Assembly: GCA_028877195.1 (NCBI GenBank)
Contig: JAPPIL010000151.1
Location: 1-14,169 of the forward strand
Origin: Pseudomonadota bacterium
GTDB taxonomy: Bacteria; Bdellovibrionota_B; Oligoflexia; Oligoflexales; JAPPIL01
Direction: 5' to 3'
Length of the DNA: 14,169 bases
The position numbers and the translations under genes are program-made. Shown here in pieces: positions 6,231-14,169 of this stretch. Within the stretch, counting starts at the first letter, position 1; each line of letters starts with the position of its first letter. Below the pieces are notes generated by a model. The model did no database searches, was not told the origin of the DNA, and saw nothing but the letters and a program-made list of their open reading frames with translations.

Positions 6231-8948
6231 CTACTCTCCTAACACGAGACCAAACTCGCAGCTATAGCAAAAGTTATTCGTTCCCTTCTCCCCTTGCAGT
6301 GCTCCACGCCAATTGCCATCGCGCAGAACTATCGGCAATAGCACACCCCATTTACCTTTGGCGGGCAACTGTTCTTGGCATGCTTTAATTTCTACATCGG
6401 GAACTTCAGGTGGCACTACGGCCTGCTTGCCATAGAATGCACGCACTGCAACACTACTCATCTGCCAAGCATGCTCTCCTTGCACCCACGGCTGCAATTT
6501 ATTTCCCAACCACTTGGCGAGATATATCGTAATCATTTCTTCGCCCAAACGCGTCGGGGTGCTTGCCTCATCCCAGCACAGCTCCATCGCACTCTTGGTG
6601 TAACCCCCTTCGAGAGGAAGCTTGTTAACTTCAGCGATGCTTGCCTGTGCACGACGATTGCCATCTGCGGTGATGGCTTGGCGCTCAAGGCTTGCTGGAA
6701 GTTCCGCGTTGCCATCATAGACATACTCAATCATATTACGCATATCCTGCGGCACAGCAAAAGCTTTGCGTTCTTGTAAAATTTTTGCCGTCAGCCAAAG
6801 CTGTCCATGATCTTCATAGACTCGCTGTGCATGCGGGAAAAAATCTTTATACCAGTTTGCTTGTGGCTCTTCGGTAAACTGCGGTGCAAAAACATGTAAA
6901 CAGACCTCGCCACGCTGATCAGCAACAACAACAGGGTTGCCATGTGTATTGCGTGTGTGCCTGCGTAAACGCCCTGCTCGTTGAATGACAAGATCAATCG
7001 GAGCAAGGTCAGTAACTAAAACATCAAAATCAAGATCAAGCGACTGCTCAACTACTTGCGTAGCGATTAGCACGTGCCCTGCACGGGTTTTGGCATTACT
7101 GTCTTTGCCAAACCTTTGCACTACCTGTCTCTCAATAGCCAAACGATCGCCGAGAGCAAAGCGGGCATGAAATAATTCAACCTGTATGTCAGGATACTGC
7201 TCTTTTATTTTTTGATAAGCAGCAATTGCATCACGCACCGTATTGCGAATCCAACAAGCACACTGCCCCTGCTGTGCGGTTTTAGCGAGCAAACTATAGA
7301 TCGCTTGTTCTTCAGATATAAACTTTGCCGAGATATTTCTTTTGACTTCGGAGCGAGTGGCAACTGCTGTTTCCAATAAATTGTTGGCACTCAAGCTAGT
7401 TAACAGCGGATAATTTTTACTATGCACTTGTTGTTCATGCCATTCTCTTCTTGCAAAGCTGGCGATTAACTCTTGGCGCTGTTGTTGCGGCAATGTGGCT
7501 GACAACAAGATGGCACTGCCACCTGCGACGGCATGTGCATGGAGTAACCCCTGCAATAACTTGTGCATATAGGCATCACAAGCGTGCACTTCATCAACGA
7601 TTAGAATTTTATGAAGTAATCCCAGCAGGCGCAACGACTGGTGTTTCGATGGTAGGATTGCCATGAGCGCCTGATCAATTGTTCCCACACCAACGTCAGC
7701 CAGTAGCGCTTTCTTTTTGTTGTCAGCTAGCCAAGCATTGCAGTGTGCTGCTGCAGCCATCTCATCATTAGCATAGTGCGACTCCAAGTTGCGATTGATA
7801 GACACAACTGATTGCTTAAACTCTTTTGCCATGTCTCTGCTACCGTGTGCTAACACTAGCGAGGGGTAAGCAGTGGCAGCAAACATTTTTTTGTAAATAG
7901 AACTCATGCGAGCATACATGGCATTGGCGGTTGCCATCGTCGGCAAAGCAAAATAAATCCCACTGCCTTGTCCTGCTTGCATAAGCTTATGCGCTAGGAG
8001 CACCGCCGCTTCGGTTTTGCCTGCGCCTGTTACATCTTCAAGAATAAATAAATGGGGAGTGGCAGTAATAGGCTGATTAGCAGCTTGCTGCTGTAAGGGA
8101 GTCATAGTGATTTTATGGTTTTCTTTAATTAAGTTGGCAATGTTTAACGCACTCGCAGGTCTGCTCTTCAGCATGCCAACGGAAGCTATCGCCTCGCTTG
8201 CCTTTGCCTGTGTTGCTTGCCAATAATCAGCCAAGGGGCGTATGCGGGTGTCATAGGGGAAAAAGTCCACATTAGAACCAAGCCAATCACTGAACACAGT
8301 CAGACCCGCCAGCCACCACGATGCGTGTTTAGTTTGACGCTTATCAGCATCAGGAAAACTTTTCCCACTTGGTAATAAAAAAGTGATAAGTTCGGAGATA
8401 AATTCCAACGCTGCACTAATATCATGTTCAGCAAAATCCTTCTCAAGCCTGCTATCATCAGATGACGGTGGCACGCCATGATGTCCAACGACTGCCTTGA
8501 TCCAGCAATCAAAAGGAGTTTCACTTGCCCTTCTCCTTGCCGATCCTTCCGCAACAGTTATCAAGCCACTCTGTGCCAGCTTTTCTCGCAAGCATCGCTG
8601 CCACAGCAACCAACCGAGTGTATCATGCTTTATCGCATACTTGCTTTTGCTCTGCTTGCCCTGCAACTTGGATAAAATATCTGGGCGCAAATTTTGAAAG
8701 CTTTCAGCAAACTTGCCAAGATCGTGCAAGGCCAAAGCAAAGGTAAACCATTGACGAAAAACATCAGGCGACATGGCTGCCAGTTGTGCAAATTTTTCAC
8801 CGATAGGCTTGTTCTGTGCAAGGAACACACTACCAACGGCCGCCACATCAAGCGCATGATAGGCGAGTAGGTGGTAACCCTCCTCATCTTCGCTGGCCGC
8901 TTTACCCCAGTATTGATAGTAGCTTGTTTGCTTCATGCCCTCGATCAT
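6231..8948 (-). CDS. cas3: CRISPR-associated helicase-nuclease Cas3, type I-E
   Basis: Cas3 of 905 aa (E. coli 888) is recruited by Cascade to nick, unwind and degrade target DNA. An N-terminal HD nuclease comes first, with H26/H31, H75-D76 in LALHDLGKF, H156-H157 in VVGHHGVPP, and the SDWLGS aspartate at about 221. The SF2 helicase follows: Walker A TGAGKT (307-312), DEVH (452-455), SAT (483-485) and QRAGRLRRH (656-664). A C-terminal domain completes it, and all motifs are intact. The ATG at 8948 is used; an in-frame ATG at 8936 is an alternative. Neither has a well-placed ribosome site. It lies 60 bp after the prolyl isomerase gene on the same strand and is separated from cse1 by the pseudo-CRISPR, so it is probably transcribed independently of the Cascade operon. 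Confidence 0.97.
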   Translation of the reverse strand: MIEGMKQTSYYQYWGKAASEDEEGYHLLAYHALDVAAVGSVFLAQNKPIGEKFAQLAAMSPDVFRQWFTFALALHDLGKFAESFQNLRPDILSKLQGKQSKSKYAIKHDTLGWLLWQRCLREKLAQSGLITVAEGSARRRASETPFDCWIKAVVGHHGVPPSSDDSRLEKDFAEHDISAALEFISELITFLLPSGKSFPDADKRQTKHASWWLAGLTVFSDWLGSNVDFFPYDTRIRPLADYWQATQAKASEAIASVGMLKSRPASALNIANLIKENHKITMTPLQQQAANQPITATPHLFILEDVTGAGKTEAAVLLAHKLMQAGQGSGIYFALPTMATANAMYARMSSIYKKMFAATAYPSLVLAHGSRDMAKEFKQSVVSINRNLESHYANDEMAAAAHCNAWLADNKKKALLADVGVGTIDQALMAILPSKHQSLRLLGLLHKILIVDEVHACDAYMHKLLQGLLHAHAVAGGSAILLSATLPQQQRQELIASFARREWHEQQVHSKNYPLLTSLSANNLLETAVATRSEVKRNISAKFISEEQAIYSLLAKTAQQGQCACWIRNTVRDAIAAYQKIKEQYPDIQVELFHARFALGDRLAIERQVVQRFGKDSNAKTRAGHVLIATQVVEQSLDLDFDVLVTDLAPIDLVIQRAGRLRRHTRNTHGNPVVVADQRGEVCLHVFAPQFTEEPQANWYKDFFPHAQRVYEDHGQLWLTAKILQERKAFAVPQDMRNMIEYVYDGNAELPASLERQAITADGNRRAQASIAEVNKLPLEGGYTKSAMELCWDEASTPTRLGEEMITIYLAKWLGNKLQPWVQGEHAWQMSSVAVRAFYGKQAVVPPEVPDVEIKACQEQLPAKGKWGVLLPIVLRDGNWRGALQGEKGTNNFCYSCEFGLVLGE

Positions 8949-8964
8949 CTACAGCATCGGGCAG

Positions 8965-9000
8965 CAAAAAGAAAGTCTGCGAAGCTCACGTTCCTCCGCA
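8965..9000 (-). terminator. Possible intrinsic terminator between the prolyl isomerase gene and cas3
   Basis: On the minus strand TGCGGAG pairs with CTTCGCA (7 bp including one G.T wobble) around the loop GAACGTGA plus one base. It is followed after GAC by TTTCTTTTT. This would end the mfd-isomerase transcript before cas3. The stem is only moderately stable, and the same stretch also reads as a ribosome site plus short open frame (see findings). Confidence 0.4.
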
Positions 9001-9008
9001 AACAAAAA

Positions 9009-9947
9009 TCAACTATCTTGATTTCTATGCACGCCACCTGTCGTGAAAGCGATGGTGTGCATTGCCCTCTCTAGCCACTGTTGATGGGCTTTAAGACGTT
9101 TCTCGCTAACAAGTTGATGTTCAATCTCTAAACTGTAGTCGTTCACCGTTACGGTATCGGGGGTAATCTTCTTCACTAACAATGCGATGTGAAAGCCATA
9201 AGGTGATTTGAGGATGGGGCTGATTTGTCCTGTGCGCATACTAAACAGAACATGAAACACTTGCGGTAAGTCGCTTTGCGCTAATGCCCCGACCAAGCCG
9301 CCGTTTTCCGCTTCAGGGGCAATAGAATATTCACGAGCATAAGACCCGAAGTTGCCCTTATTGACCGTAATGCGAGCTCGCTTTGCTTCCCCCTCGCTTG
9401 CCAGCACAATCTGGCGAAACACTATCATGTCCTCTTTGATTTTGTGCTGGTAATGATTGAGGAAATACTCCTCCATTTCTTGGTCGCTAACGGCGATGTC
9501 AGCATACACATACTGCTCACCATAGGTTTGCACAGCGTCAAACTTACATATTTTATGCTTTATGCGCTCAATACGAGCGGCATCGGTGAAAAACGAGGGG
9601 TTATCAGCAATGACATCGGTCGCCTTTTGTTTACAGGCAGTGGTATCATGATGGAAACGCTTGTCATTTATCGCATAGGCATAAAGCACCTCTGTCTCTA
9701 GCAAACTAGAGAGCATGTCTTTGCGTAAAGCAGTAGCCGAAGTCGCACCCGTTTCATGTAAAGCAAGGTCGATCTCAAACTGTAAATCATCAGGGGTAAT
9801 CTTCTCTTCACCGATAACCGCAATGACATCGCTATGATGCTGGTCTTGGTGCACAGACTTGGGAATTTTGCCATTATACAACCACCAGCTGACCGCTCCT
9901 GCGCCCATCACAGTCAACACTATCGTAATTCGTAGTAGGTTTCGCAT
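9009..9947 (-). CDS. Membrane-anchored parvulin-type peptidyl-prolyl cis-trans isomerase (SurA/PrsA/PpiD-like)
   Basis: This 312-aa protein probably acts as a periplasmic folding chaperone. It begins with a short basic segment and a hydrophobic helix (LLRITIVLTVMGAGAVSWWLY, about residues 4-24) that looks like an uncleaved signal anchor. A SurA-N-like helical region spans about 42-165. The parvulin domain follows at about 174-262, with FRQIVLAS, the ARITVNKGNFGSYAREYS helix-strand, ENGGLVGALAQSDLPQVF and ILKSPYGFHIALL, all standard parvulin landmarks. A helical tail (LVSEKRLKAHQQWLERAM) is typical of SurA-like proteins. The gene starts 12 bp after the mfd stop codon, suggesting one transcript. 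No strong ribosome site precedes the ATG, so coupling with mfd is likely. The exact subfamily cannot be settled by eye. Confidence 0.88.
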   Translation of the reverse strand: MRNLLRITIVLTVMGAGAVSWWLYNGKIPKSVHQDQHHSDVIAVIGEEKITPDDLQFEIDLALHETGATSATALRKDMLSSLLETEVLYAYAINDKRFHHDTTACKQKATDVIADNPSFFTDAARIERIKHKICKFDAVQTYGEQYVYADIAVSDQEMEEYFLNHYQHKIKEDMIVFRQIVLASEGEAKRARITVNKGNFGSYAREYSIAPEAENGGLVGALAQSDLPQVFHVLFSMRTGQISPILKSPYGFHIALLVKKITPDTVTVNDYSLEIEHQLVSEKRLKAHQQWLERAMHTIAFTTGGVHRNQDS

Positions 9948-9959
9948 GTCTTGTAAAAA

Positions 9960-12900
9960 CTATTGCCGTGCCACGATGTCAGCAAGAACCGTGTTAAGTT
10001 CATTTAATGATAGTTGCGGGTCGTTTGTCAAACTCGTGCGGGCATGCACAATTAGGCTTTCACCCTGCAGAATATACTGCTTGGTATTGGCAGGTCTCTG
10101 TCGCAACACTGAACTGGGATGCAGCTTAATCCGAAAAAAACCCTCCCTAAAATAACGCACACTCTCGGCTGGCAAGGTGCGTAAGTATATTTTACATTTT
10201 GCTACCGCCAGCAATACCTGCATCGGGTCAGGAATACGGCCGTAAAGGTCGTCAGTTTCCGCAATCAAGTCGTCTAATTCTGTCAGGTCATCGCAGCTGA
10301 AAATACGCTTGTAAAGTTTTAGGCGTTGGTTCTCGTTATCAAGGTAAGTTTTTGGAATAACAGCAGACACTGGGATTTTTATCTCTGGGTCAATGTCAAC
10401 GGCATCATCACGCTGCTCACGTAAACGTTTGATCTCTTTATCAACCAAAGCGGTGAACATCTCCAGCCCCACAGTGGCAAGCACGCCCGACTGCTCACTG
10501 CCGATGAGGTTGCCCGCCCCGCGAATCTCTAAATCTTTGTGTGCGATCTTGAAACCAGAACCAAGCTCATAGTGGGTAGCTAATACCTGCAAGCGCCGAT
10601 GTGAGTCCTCGGTGCCAGTGCGATGCGGTGAGGTAAGAAAATAAGCATGCGCTTGGCGATGTGAACGACCAACACGTCCGCGCAGTTGATAAAGCTGGGA
10701 AAGCCCGAAACGTTCAGCTTCATCAACTACCAAAGTATTGACGTTGGGCATATCAATGCCTGATTCAATGATCGTTGTGCACAGCAAAACATTGTATTCT
10801 CCGCGCAGGAAGGCAATCATCGCCCGCTCAAGCTCGGTTTTCAGTAGCTTGCCGTGGGCAACGACGACTTTTGCTTGCGGGACAAGCCTTTGTAAATTTG
10901 CTTTGACGAGATGAATATCACTGATGCGGTTGTGCACAAAATAAACTTGACCCTGCCTTGCCAGTTCAAATTCTATCGCACTTTGCGCTAAAGCATCGCT
11001 GTAATCGGCAACGTAGGTTCTAACCGCTTGCCGATCTTGCGGCGGTTCGTTGATCATTGAAATATCCTTTAGCCCTAGCAATGACATGTGCAGAGTGCGA
11101 GGGATAGGGGTTGCAGATAAAGTCAAAAGATGAGCTTCAGGTTTCAAAGCCTTGATGCTTTCCTTATGTTCAACGCCAAACTTCTGCTCTTCATCCAAGA
11201 TTATCAAGGCGATGTCTTTGCTGCGCAGTTTTAGTGCCAGTAGTTTGTGCGTCCCGATCAGCAGGTCTATCTTGCCAGCGTTGAAAGCGGCGACGGTCTG
11301 CCTGACTTCGGCCGCACTGACCAAACGATTGACCAATGCCGTCTTGAAACCGTGCGTTGCTAGCCGCTGCTCAAACGTTTGAAAGTGCTGTAATCCCAAG
11401 ATCGTCGTCGGCACTAGTAACAGCGCTTGCCCACCATCGGCGATGACCCGCATGCTAGCGCGCAAAGCGACCTCCGTCTTGCCAAAACCAACATCGCCGC
11501 AAATCAACCGATCCATCGGGATACTCAATGACAAGTCGGTGTTGACTGCTTCAATCGCTTGGAGCTGGTCATTGGTCTCTTCAAAGGGGAAACTTGCTTC
11601 CAAGGCAAAGTAATCTTCTGTCGGTGGACTTATCTTGCGTGCTTGTAGGAGTTGGCGTTGGGCGTAATTGTTGAGAAGTTTTTTGGCGACTTCTTTGGCT
11701 TTCTCGGTTGCCTTGCTTTTTTTGCTGGCAAAGCTTTGCTGACGCAAACTATCAAGGCGAGGTTTGAAGTCATCGTCTTTACATGAGATGTATTTTTGGA
11801 GGATATTGAACTTATCAACAGGCAAGTAAATTTTATCTTCGTGGGCAAAGGTAATCAGCATAAACTCACCAACTGCCCCACCAAGTTCTAGCTCAACTAT
11901 ATCTCTATACTTGCCAATGCCATGACTTTGATGGACAACCAAATCACCCTTCTGTAAATCAGAAAACGATGACAGCAGTTCCGACGAGACCTTGATCGCT
12001 TCTTTAGGCTTTGCTTGTTTGGTTTGGAGCAACACATGGTCGGGAATGAGGCAAGTTTTTGTCTCCTCAAGTAGTAGCGACTGCTCTAGCGTTCCAATTG
12101 CTAGCACAACGCTGTCGCAATGTTTGTTATCGTCAGTATAGGGTAGGTATTTGTCATCACGCTGATAAGGCAAGGACTCTTGTAGCATGATGTTGGCGAC
12201 ACGAGTGAGCTGACGCTTATAGGAACAGAGAATTATCACGGTAAACTTGGCGTTCAACAGGGTGCGAATGAATTTTATTTGGCTTGCGATAGTCGCTACT
12301 GGCACATACAGGTCATTGGTTTGGATAGCAGGGTCATGGCTGGTCGGGTGCACGAACTCAATGTTTGCTGGGTGAGTATTAGTGAAGTGAGTGGCGAACT
12401 CAACGTCAAAATGTTCCGCTAACGGCAACGTCGGCAAGGCATTGGCAATATCTTCCTCATAGCGTGATTGGAGGTTGGCAAGCGTTTGCGGCAGGTAGTC
12501 TAGCGCTTGTTGCTTGGAGTCAGGGAAAACATAAAGGCTGGTGGCTGGCAAGTGGGAGGCAAAGGTTTCCTTGCGTTTGCGAAACAGTGGCTGAAACATC
12601 GTCAAGTCAGTGAGGCGATAGTTAGCACGGAAATCTTCAATCAACTGGTTAGTTTTAGCAGCGGTGAGATGCTGTTGCCGCAAGCAGTCGTAAAGATGTT
12701 GGACATTGGCTTTTTGCTCATGCTCGGCAAGCACTGCTTCACACGCAGGCAAAATCGTCAATTTTGATAGCATCCCTGCCCGTGAACGCATCGTTTCGGG
12801 AGCAAATTCACGCAACGACACAACTTGGTCAGCAAAAAACTCTATTCTAAACGGGTAGTCATTGTTGACCGCAAAAACATCAACCACCCCACCCCGCACG

Positions 12901-13403
12901 GTGAACTCGCCTTTTTGATAGGCACGGTCATAAAATTGATAGCCGAGTTGCTGGAGCTTGGCGGTGAACATATCTAAATCGACTTCGTGGTCTTGACTAA
13001 TACGCAAGCTATACTGGGCAAGTTCAGCGGTGCTAATCGTATACTGTGCCAATGCAGGCATGGTTGTCAGCAGAGGCAGGCGGCGCTCGGTGAGCTTGGC
13101 GATAGCGGTCAAACGCTCATGAGTGGCGGTGTTCTGATTGGTTGCCTGCCCTCTCCCCCATGGGGCTACGAAGGGTAGTGTAGCGTGCGGTAGGTTATTG
13201 AGCTTGAAAAAATTCCGCAGACTAGCATATTCCCGTTTACCGCCTGCGATGATGACGACCTGCTGACGGTTATCACGGTTCATTTGGATCAGCAGAAGCT
13301 GCAGGGCTGGCAAAGGCATCGCCGCAACCGTGAGCATGCCATCTGATTTGCTGATGGTTTTTAATTTTTTGAGCGTTTCGTATACTGTGCCGAGACTGGT
13401 CAA
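9960..13403 (-). CDS. mfd: Transcription-repair coupling factor Mfd
   Basis: Mfd of 1147 aa (E. coli 1148) displaces RNA polymerase stalled at DNA damage and recruits UvrA. Domains in order are a UvrB-homology N-terminus (about 1-340), and the RNA-polymerase-interacting domain starting at LQKGDLVVHQSHGIGKYRD (about 480-550). Next come the RecG-like translocase, with Walker A GDVGFGKT (about 633-640), DEEQKFG (about 736), LSATPIPRTL and QLRGRVGRS (about 905), and a C-terminal TRCF domain. The start is TTG at 13403-13401: GGAGGG lies about four bases upstream and no nearby ATG fits. It diverges from the lipoprotein gene across a 54-bp gap and leads into the prolyl isomerase gene. Nothing is missing or broken. 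Confidence 0.97.
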   Translation of the reverse strand: MTSLGTVYETLKKLKTISKSDGMLTVAAMPLPALQLLLIQMNRDNRQQVVIIAGGKREYASLRNFFKLNNLPHATLPFVAPWGRGQATNQNTATHERLTAIAKLTERRLPLLTTMPALAQYTISTAELAQYSLRISQDHEVDLDMFTAKLQQLGYQFYDRAYQKGEFTVRGGVVDVFAVNNDYPFRIEFFADQVVSLREFAPETMRSRAGMLSKLTILPACEAVLAEHEQKANVQHLYDCLRQQHLTAAKTNQLIEDFRANYRLTDLTMFQPLFRKRKETFASHLPATSLYVFPDSKQQALDYLPQTLANLQSRYEEDIANALPTLPLAEHFDVEFATHFTNTHPANIEFVHPTSHDPAIQTNDLYVPVATIASQIKFIRTLLNAKFTVIILCSYKRQLTRVANIMLQESLPYQRDDKYLPYTDDNKHCDSVVLAIGTLEQSLLLEETKTCLIPDHVLLQTKQAKPKEAIKVSSELLSSFSDLQKGDLVVHQSHGIGKYRDIVELELGGAVGEFMLITFAHEDKIYLPVDKFNILQKYISCKDDDFKPRLDSLRQQSFASKKSKATEKAKEVAKKLLNNYAQRQLLQARKISPPTEDYFALEASFPFEETNDQLQAIEAVNTDLSLSIPMDRLICGDVGFGKTEVALRASMRVIADGGQALLLVPTTILGLQHFQTFEQRLATHGFKTALVNRLVSAAEVRQTVAAFNAGKIDLLIGTHKLLALKLRSKDIALIILDEEQKFGVEHKESIKALKPEAHLLTLSATPIPRTLHMSLLGLKDISMINEPPQDRQAVRTYVADYSDALAQSAIEFELARQGQVYFVHNRISDIHLVKANLQRLVPQAKVVVAHGKLLKTELERAMIAFLRGEYNVLLCTTIIESGIDMPNVNTLVVDEAERFGLSQLYQLRGRVGRSHRQAHAYFLTSPHRTGTEDSHRRLQVLATHYELGSGFKIAHKDLEIRGAGNLIGSEQSGVLATVGLEMFTALVDKEIKRLREQRDDAVDIDPEIKIPVSAVIPKTYLDNENQRLKLYKRIFSCDDLTELDDLIAETDDLYGRIPDPMQVLLAVAKCKIYLRTLPAESVRYFREGFFRIKLHPSSVLRQRPANTKQYILQGESLIVHARTSLTNDPQLSLNELNTVLADIVARQ

Positions 13404-13457
13404 TCAACCCTCCCTCTTCCTATACTATAATGAAGAATAGCAGCGGGAGTCAGAGTC
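13403..13457. promoter_or_regulatory. Back-to-back promoters between mfd and the lipoprotein gene
   Basis: The 54-bp gap contains TATACTATAAT (13421-13431), which gives a -10 on both strands. On the plus strand TATAAT is at 13426-13431, with no good -35 at 17 bp (ATCAAC). On the minus strand TATAGT is at 13429-13424 with CTGACT 18 bp upstream (13453-13448). The two -10 boxes overlap, so the promoters would compete. Confidence 0.5.
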
Positions 13458-14169
13458 ATGGAGAACAGGAGCATGAAGAACAGCATAGCTATACAATTTA
13501 CCCTACCGCCACTACTGGTGGTATTATCTTTGCTATTTGGTGCATGTGTAACACCGAGCACGATGAACAGTTGGCGAGCCGATGTCCACCACATCAAGAA
13601 ACGGGTGTTAGAACTTGAGCGTGGTTTGCTGGAGGCAACGGAAGACAGCACCAATAAAGGCAACATCAGCACCAAGCAATACACATCTAATCGCCAGCGG
13701 TTAGACGACTTGGATGTCCAGTTCCAAAAAGTCATGGGCAATATAGATGCATTGCGGGTTGGAGTTATCACAGGTCAGTATCCAGGGCTAGATTCTGAAA
13801 CCGAGTCGGTAGCTAGTAGTATCGCTGACCTCCAGACACGAGTTGCAGCGATTGAGGAATCACATACAATCCTCATGGAAGAATTCAAACGACTGGTGGC
13901 ATTGTATGACAAAAAACGTGCGGTTAAGCAAAACAAAAAGCGCCAGACGATCGCCAGCCTGAAGGGATTGCGCATTGCTTTTGATAAGAAACGCTATCTC
14001 CACGTCTTTGAAGATGCCAAACGGGTGATCAAAAACATCAACGGTGCCGCTAACAAGCATGAGGCGATGTATCTCCATGCCGAGAGTGCCTTCAAACTTG
14101 GTCGCATTCGCGACGCAGCCCTTTACTATAATGAGTTGGTTGAACAGTCCAGCGAAGGCAAGTATACCA
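13458..14169 (+). CDS. Outer-membrane lipoprotein with coiled coil and TPR start, YbgF/CpoB-like (cut by the right edge)
   Basis: An open frame runs from the ATG at 13458 to the window end (237 complete codons, no stop). A basic start, a hydrophobic stretch (LPPLLVVLSLLF) and the lipobox LFGAC with Cys30 mark a lipoprotein signal peptide. Residues of about 38-150 are charged and heptad-like (VHHIKKRVLELERGLLEA; RQRLDDLDVQFQKVMGNIDAL; IADLQTRVAAIEES), consistent with a coiled coil. After a basic linker (DKKRAVKQNKKRQ), AMYLHAESAFKLGRIRDAALYYNELV looks like the first TPR helices. Coiled coil plus C-terminal TPR is the plan of the tol-pal protein YbgF/CpoB. The ATG at 13458 has GGGAG 8 bases upstream; a second in-frame ATG at 13473 is possible. 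The precise family is uncertain without the C-terminus. Confidence 0.8.
   Translation, partial: MENRSMKNSIAIQFTLPPLLVVLSLLFGACVTPSTMNSWRADVHHIKKRVLELERGLLEATEDSTNKGNISTKQYTSNRQRLDDLDVQFQKVMGNIDALRVGVITGQYPGLDSETESVASSIADLQTRVAAIEESHTILMEEFKRLVALYDKKRAVKQNKKRQTIASLKGLRIAFDKKRYLHVFEDAKRVIKNINGAANKHEAMYLHAESAFKLGRIRDAALYYNELVEQSSEGKYT

Noticed and set aside
8946..8952. GTAGATG at the cas3 start matches the first seven bases of the pseudo-spacer, suggesting a second Cascade target on cas3.
   Set aside because: The adjacent three bases are GCT, not AAG, and the match stops at seven. A 7-mer match is expected once or twice by chance in both strands of a window this size.

Overview
The window holds a complete type I-E CRISPR-Cas locus beside bacterial housekeeping genes. 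The organism is probably a Gram-negative bacterium: there is an E. coli-like I-E system, an Mfd transcription-repair coupling factor, a membrane-anchored parvulin-type prolyl isomerase and a YbgF/CpoB-like outer-membrane lipoprotein. I cannot name a genus. Cas1 and Cas2 look very close to the E. coli proteins from memory, but cas loci move horizontally, so this does not fix the taxonomy. No transposase, integrase, tRNA or rRNA was seen.

Layout, from high to low coordinates along the minus strand: mfd (13403-9960, TTG start), then the prolyl isomerase gene (9947-9009), then cas3 (8948-6231). A 236-bp gap follows, and then the tightly packed operon cse1-cse2-cas7-cas5-cas6e-cas1-cas2 (5994-232). 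After that come an 82-bp AT-rich leader and a CRISPR array whose first three repeats lie in the window (149-1). The array runs off the left edge. Diverging from mfd on the plus strand is a lipoprotein gene (13458 to the end), cut by the right edge.

The most interesting part is the 236-bp gap between cas3 and cse1. Directly after the cas3 stop codon lie two degenerate I-E repeats on the same strand as the real array, enclosing one 34-nt spacer-like segment. The upstream pseudo-repeat keeps the 3' half that makes the crRNA 5' handle. The downstream one keeps a perfect hairpin, then changes into a T-rich, terminator-like tail. The first 14 nt of the pseudo-spacer match a site just upstream of cse1 at positions 1-5, 7-11 and 13-14. 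The only mismatches in that stretch are at 6 and 12, the positions flipped out in type I-E Cascade R-loops, and the site has an AAG PAM. The site overlaps the probable -10/start region of a promoter with a perfect TTGACA -35 box. This is the architecture of a Cas-regulating RNA (CreR/CreA class): a crRNA-like guide expected to direct Cascade to bind, but not destroy, the promoter of its own operon.

In the inferred circuit, Cas6e processes the pseudo-crRNA and Cascade loads it. The loaded complex then represses the cse1-cas2 promoter, so Cascade level sets its own expression. Loss of Cascade, or its sequestration by abundant crRNA or an anti-CRISPR, would relieve repression. The sequence shows the geometry; the regulation itself is inference.
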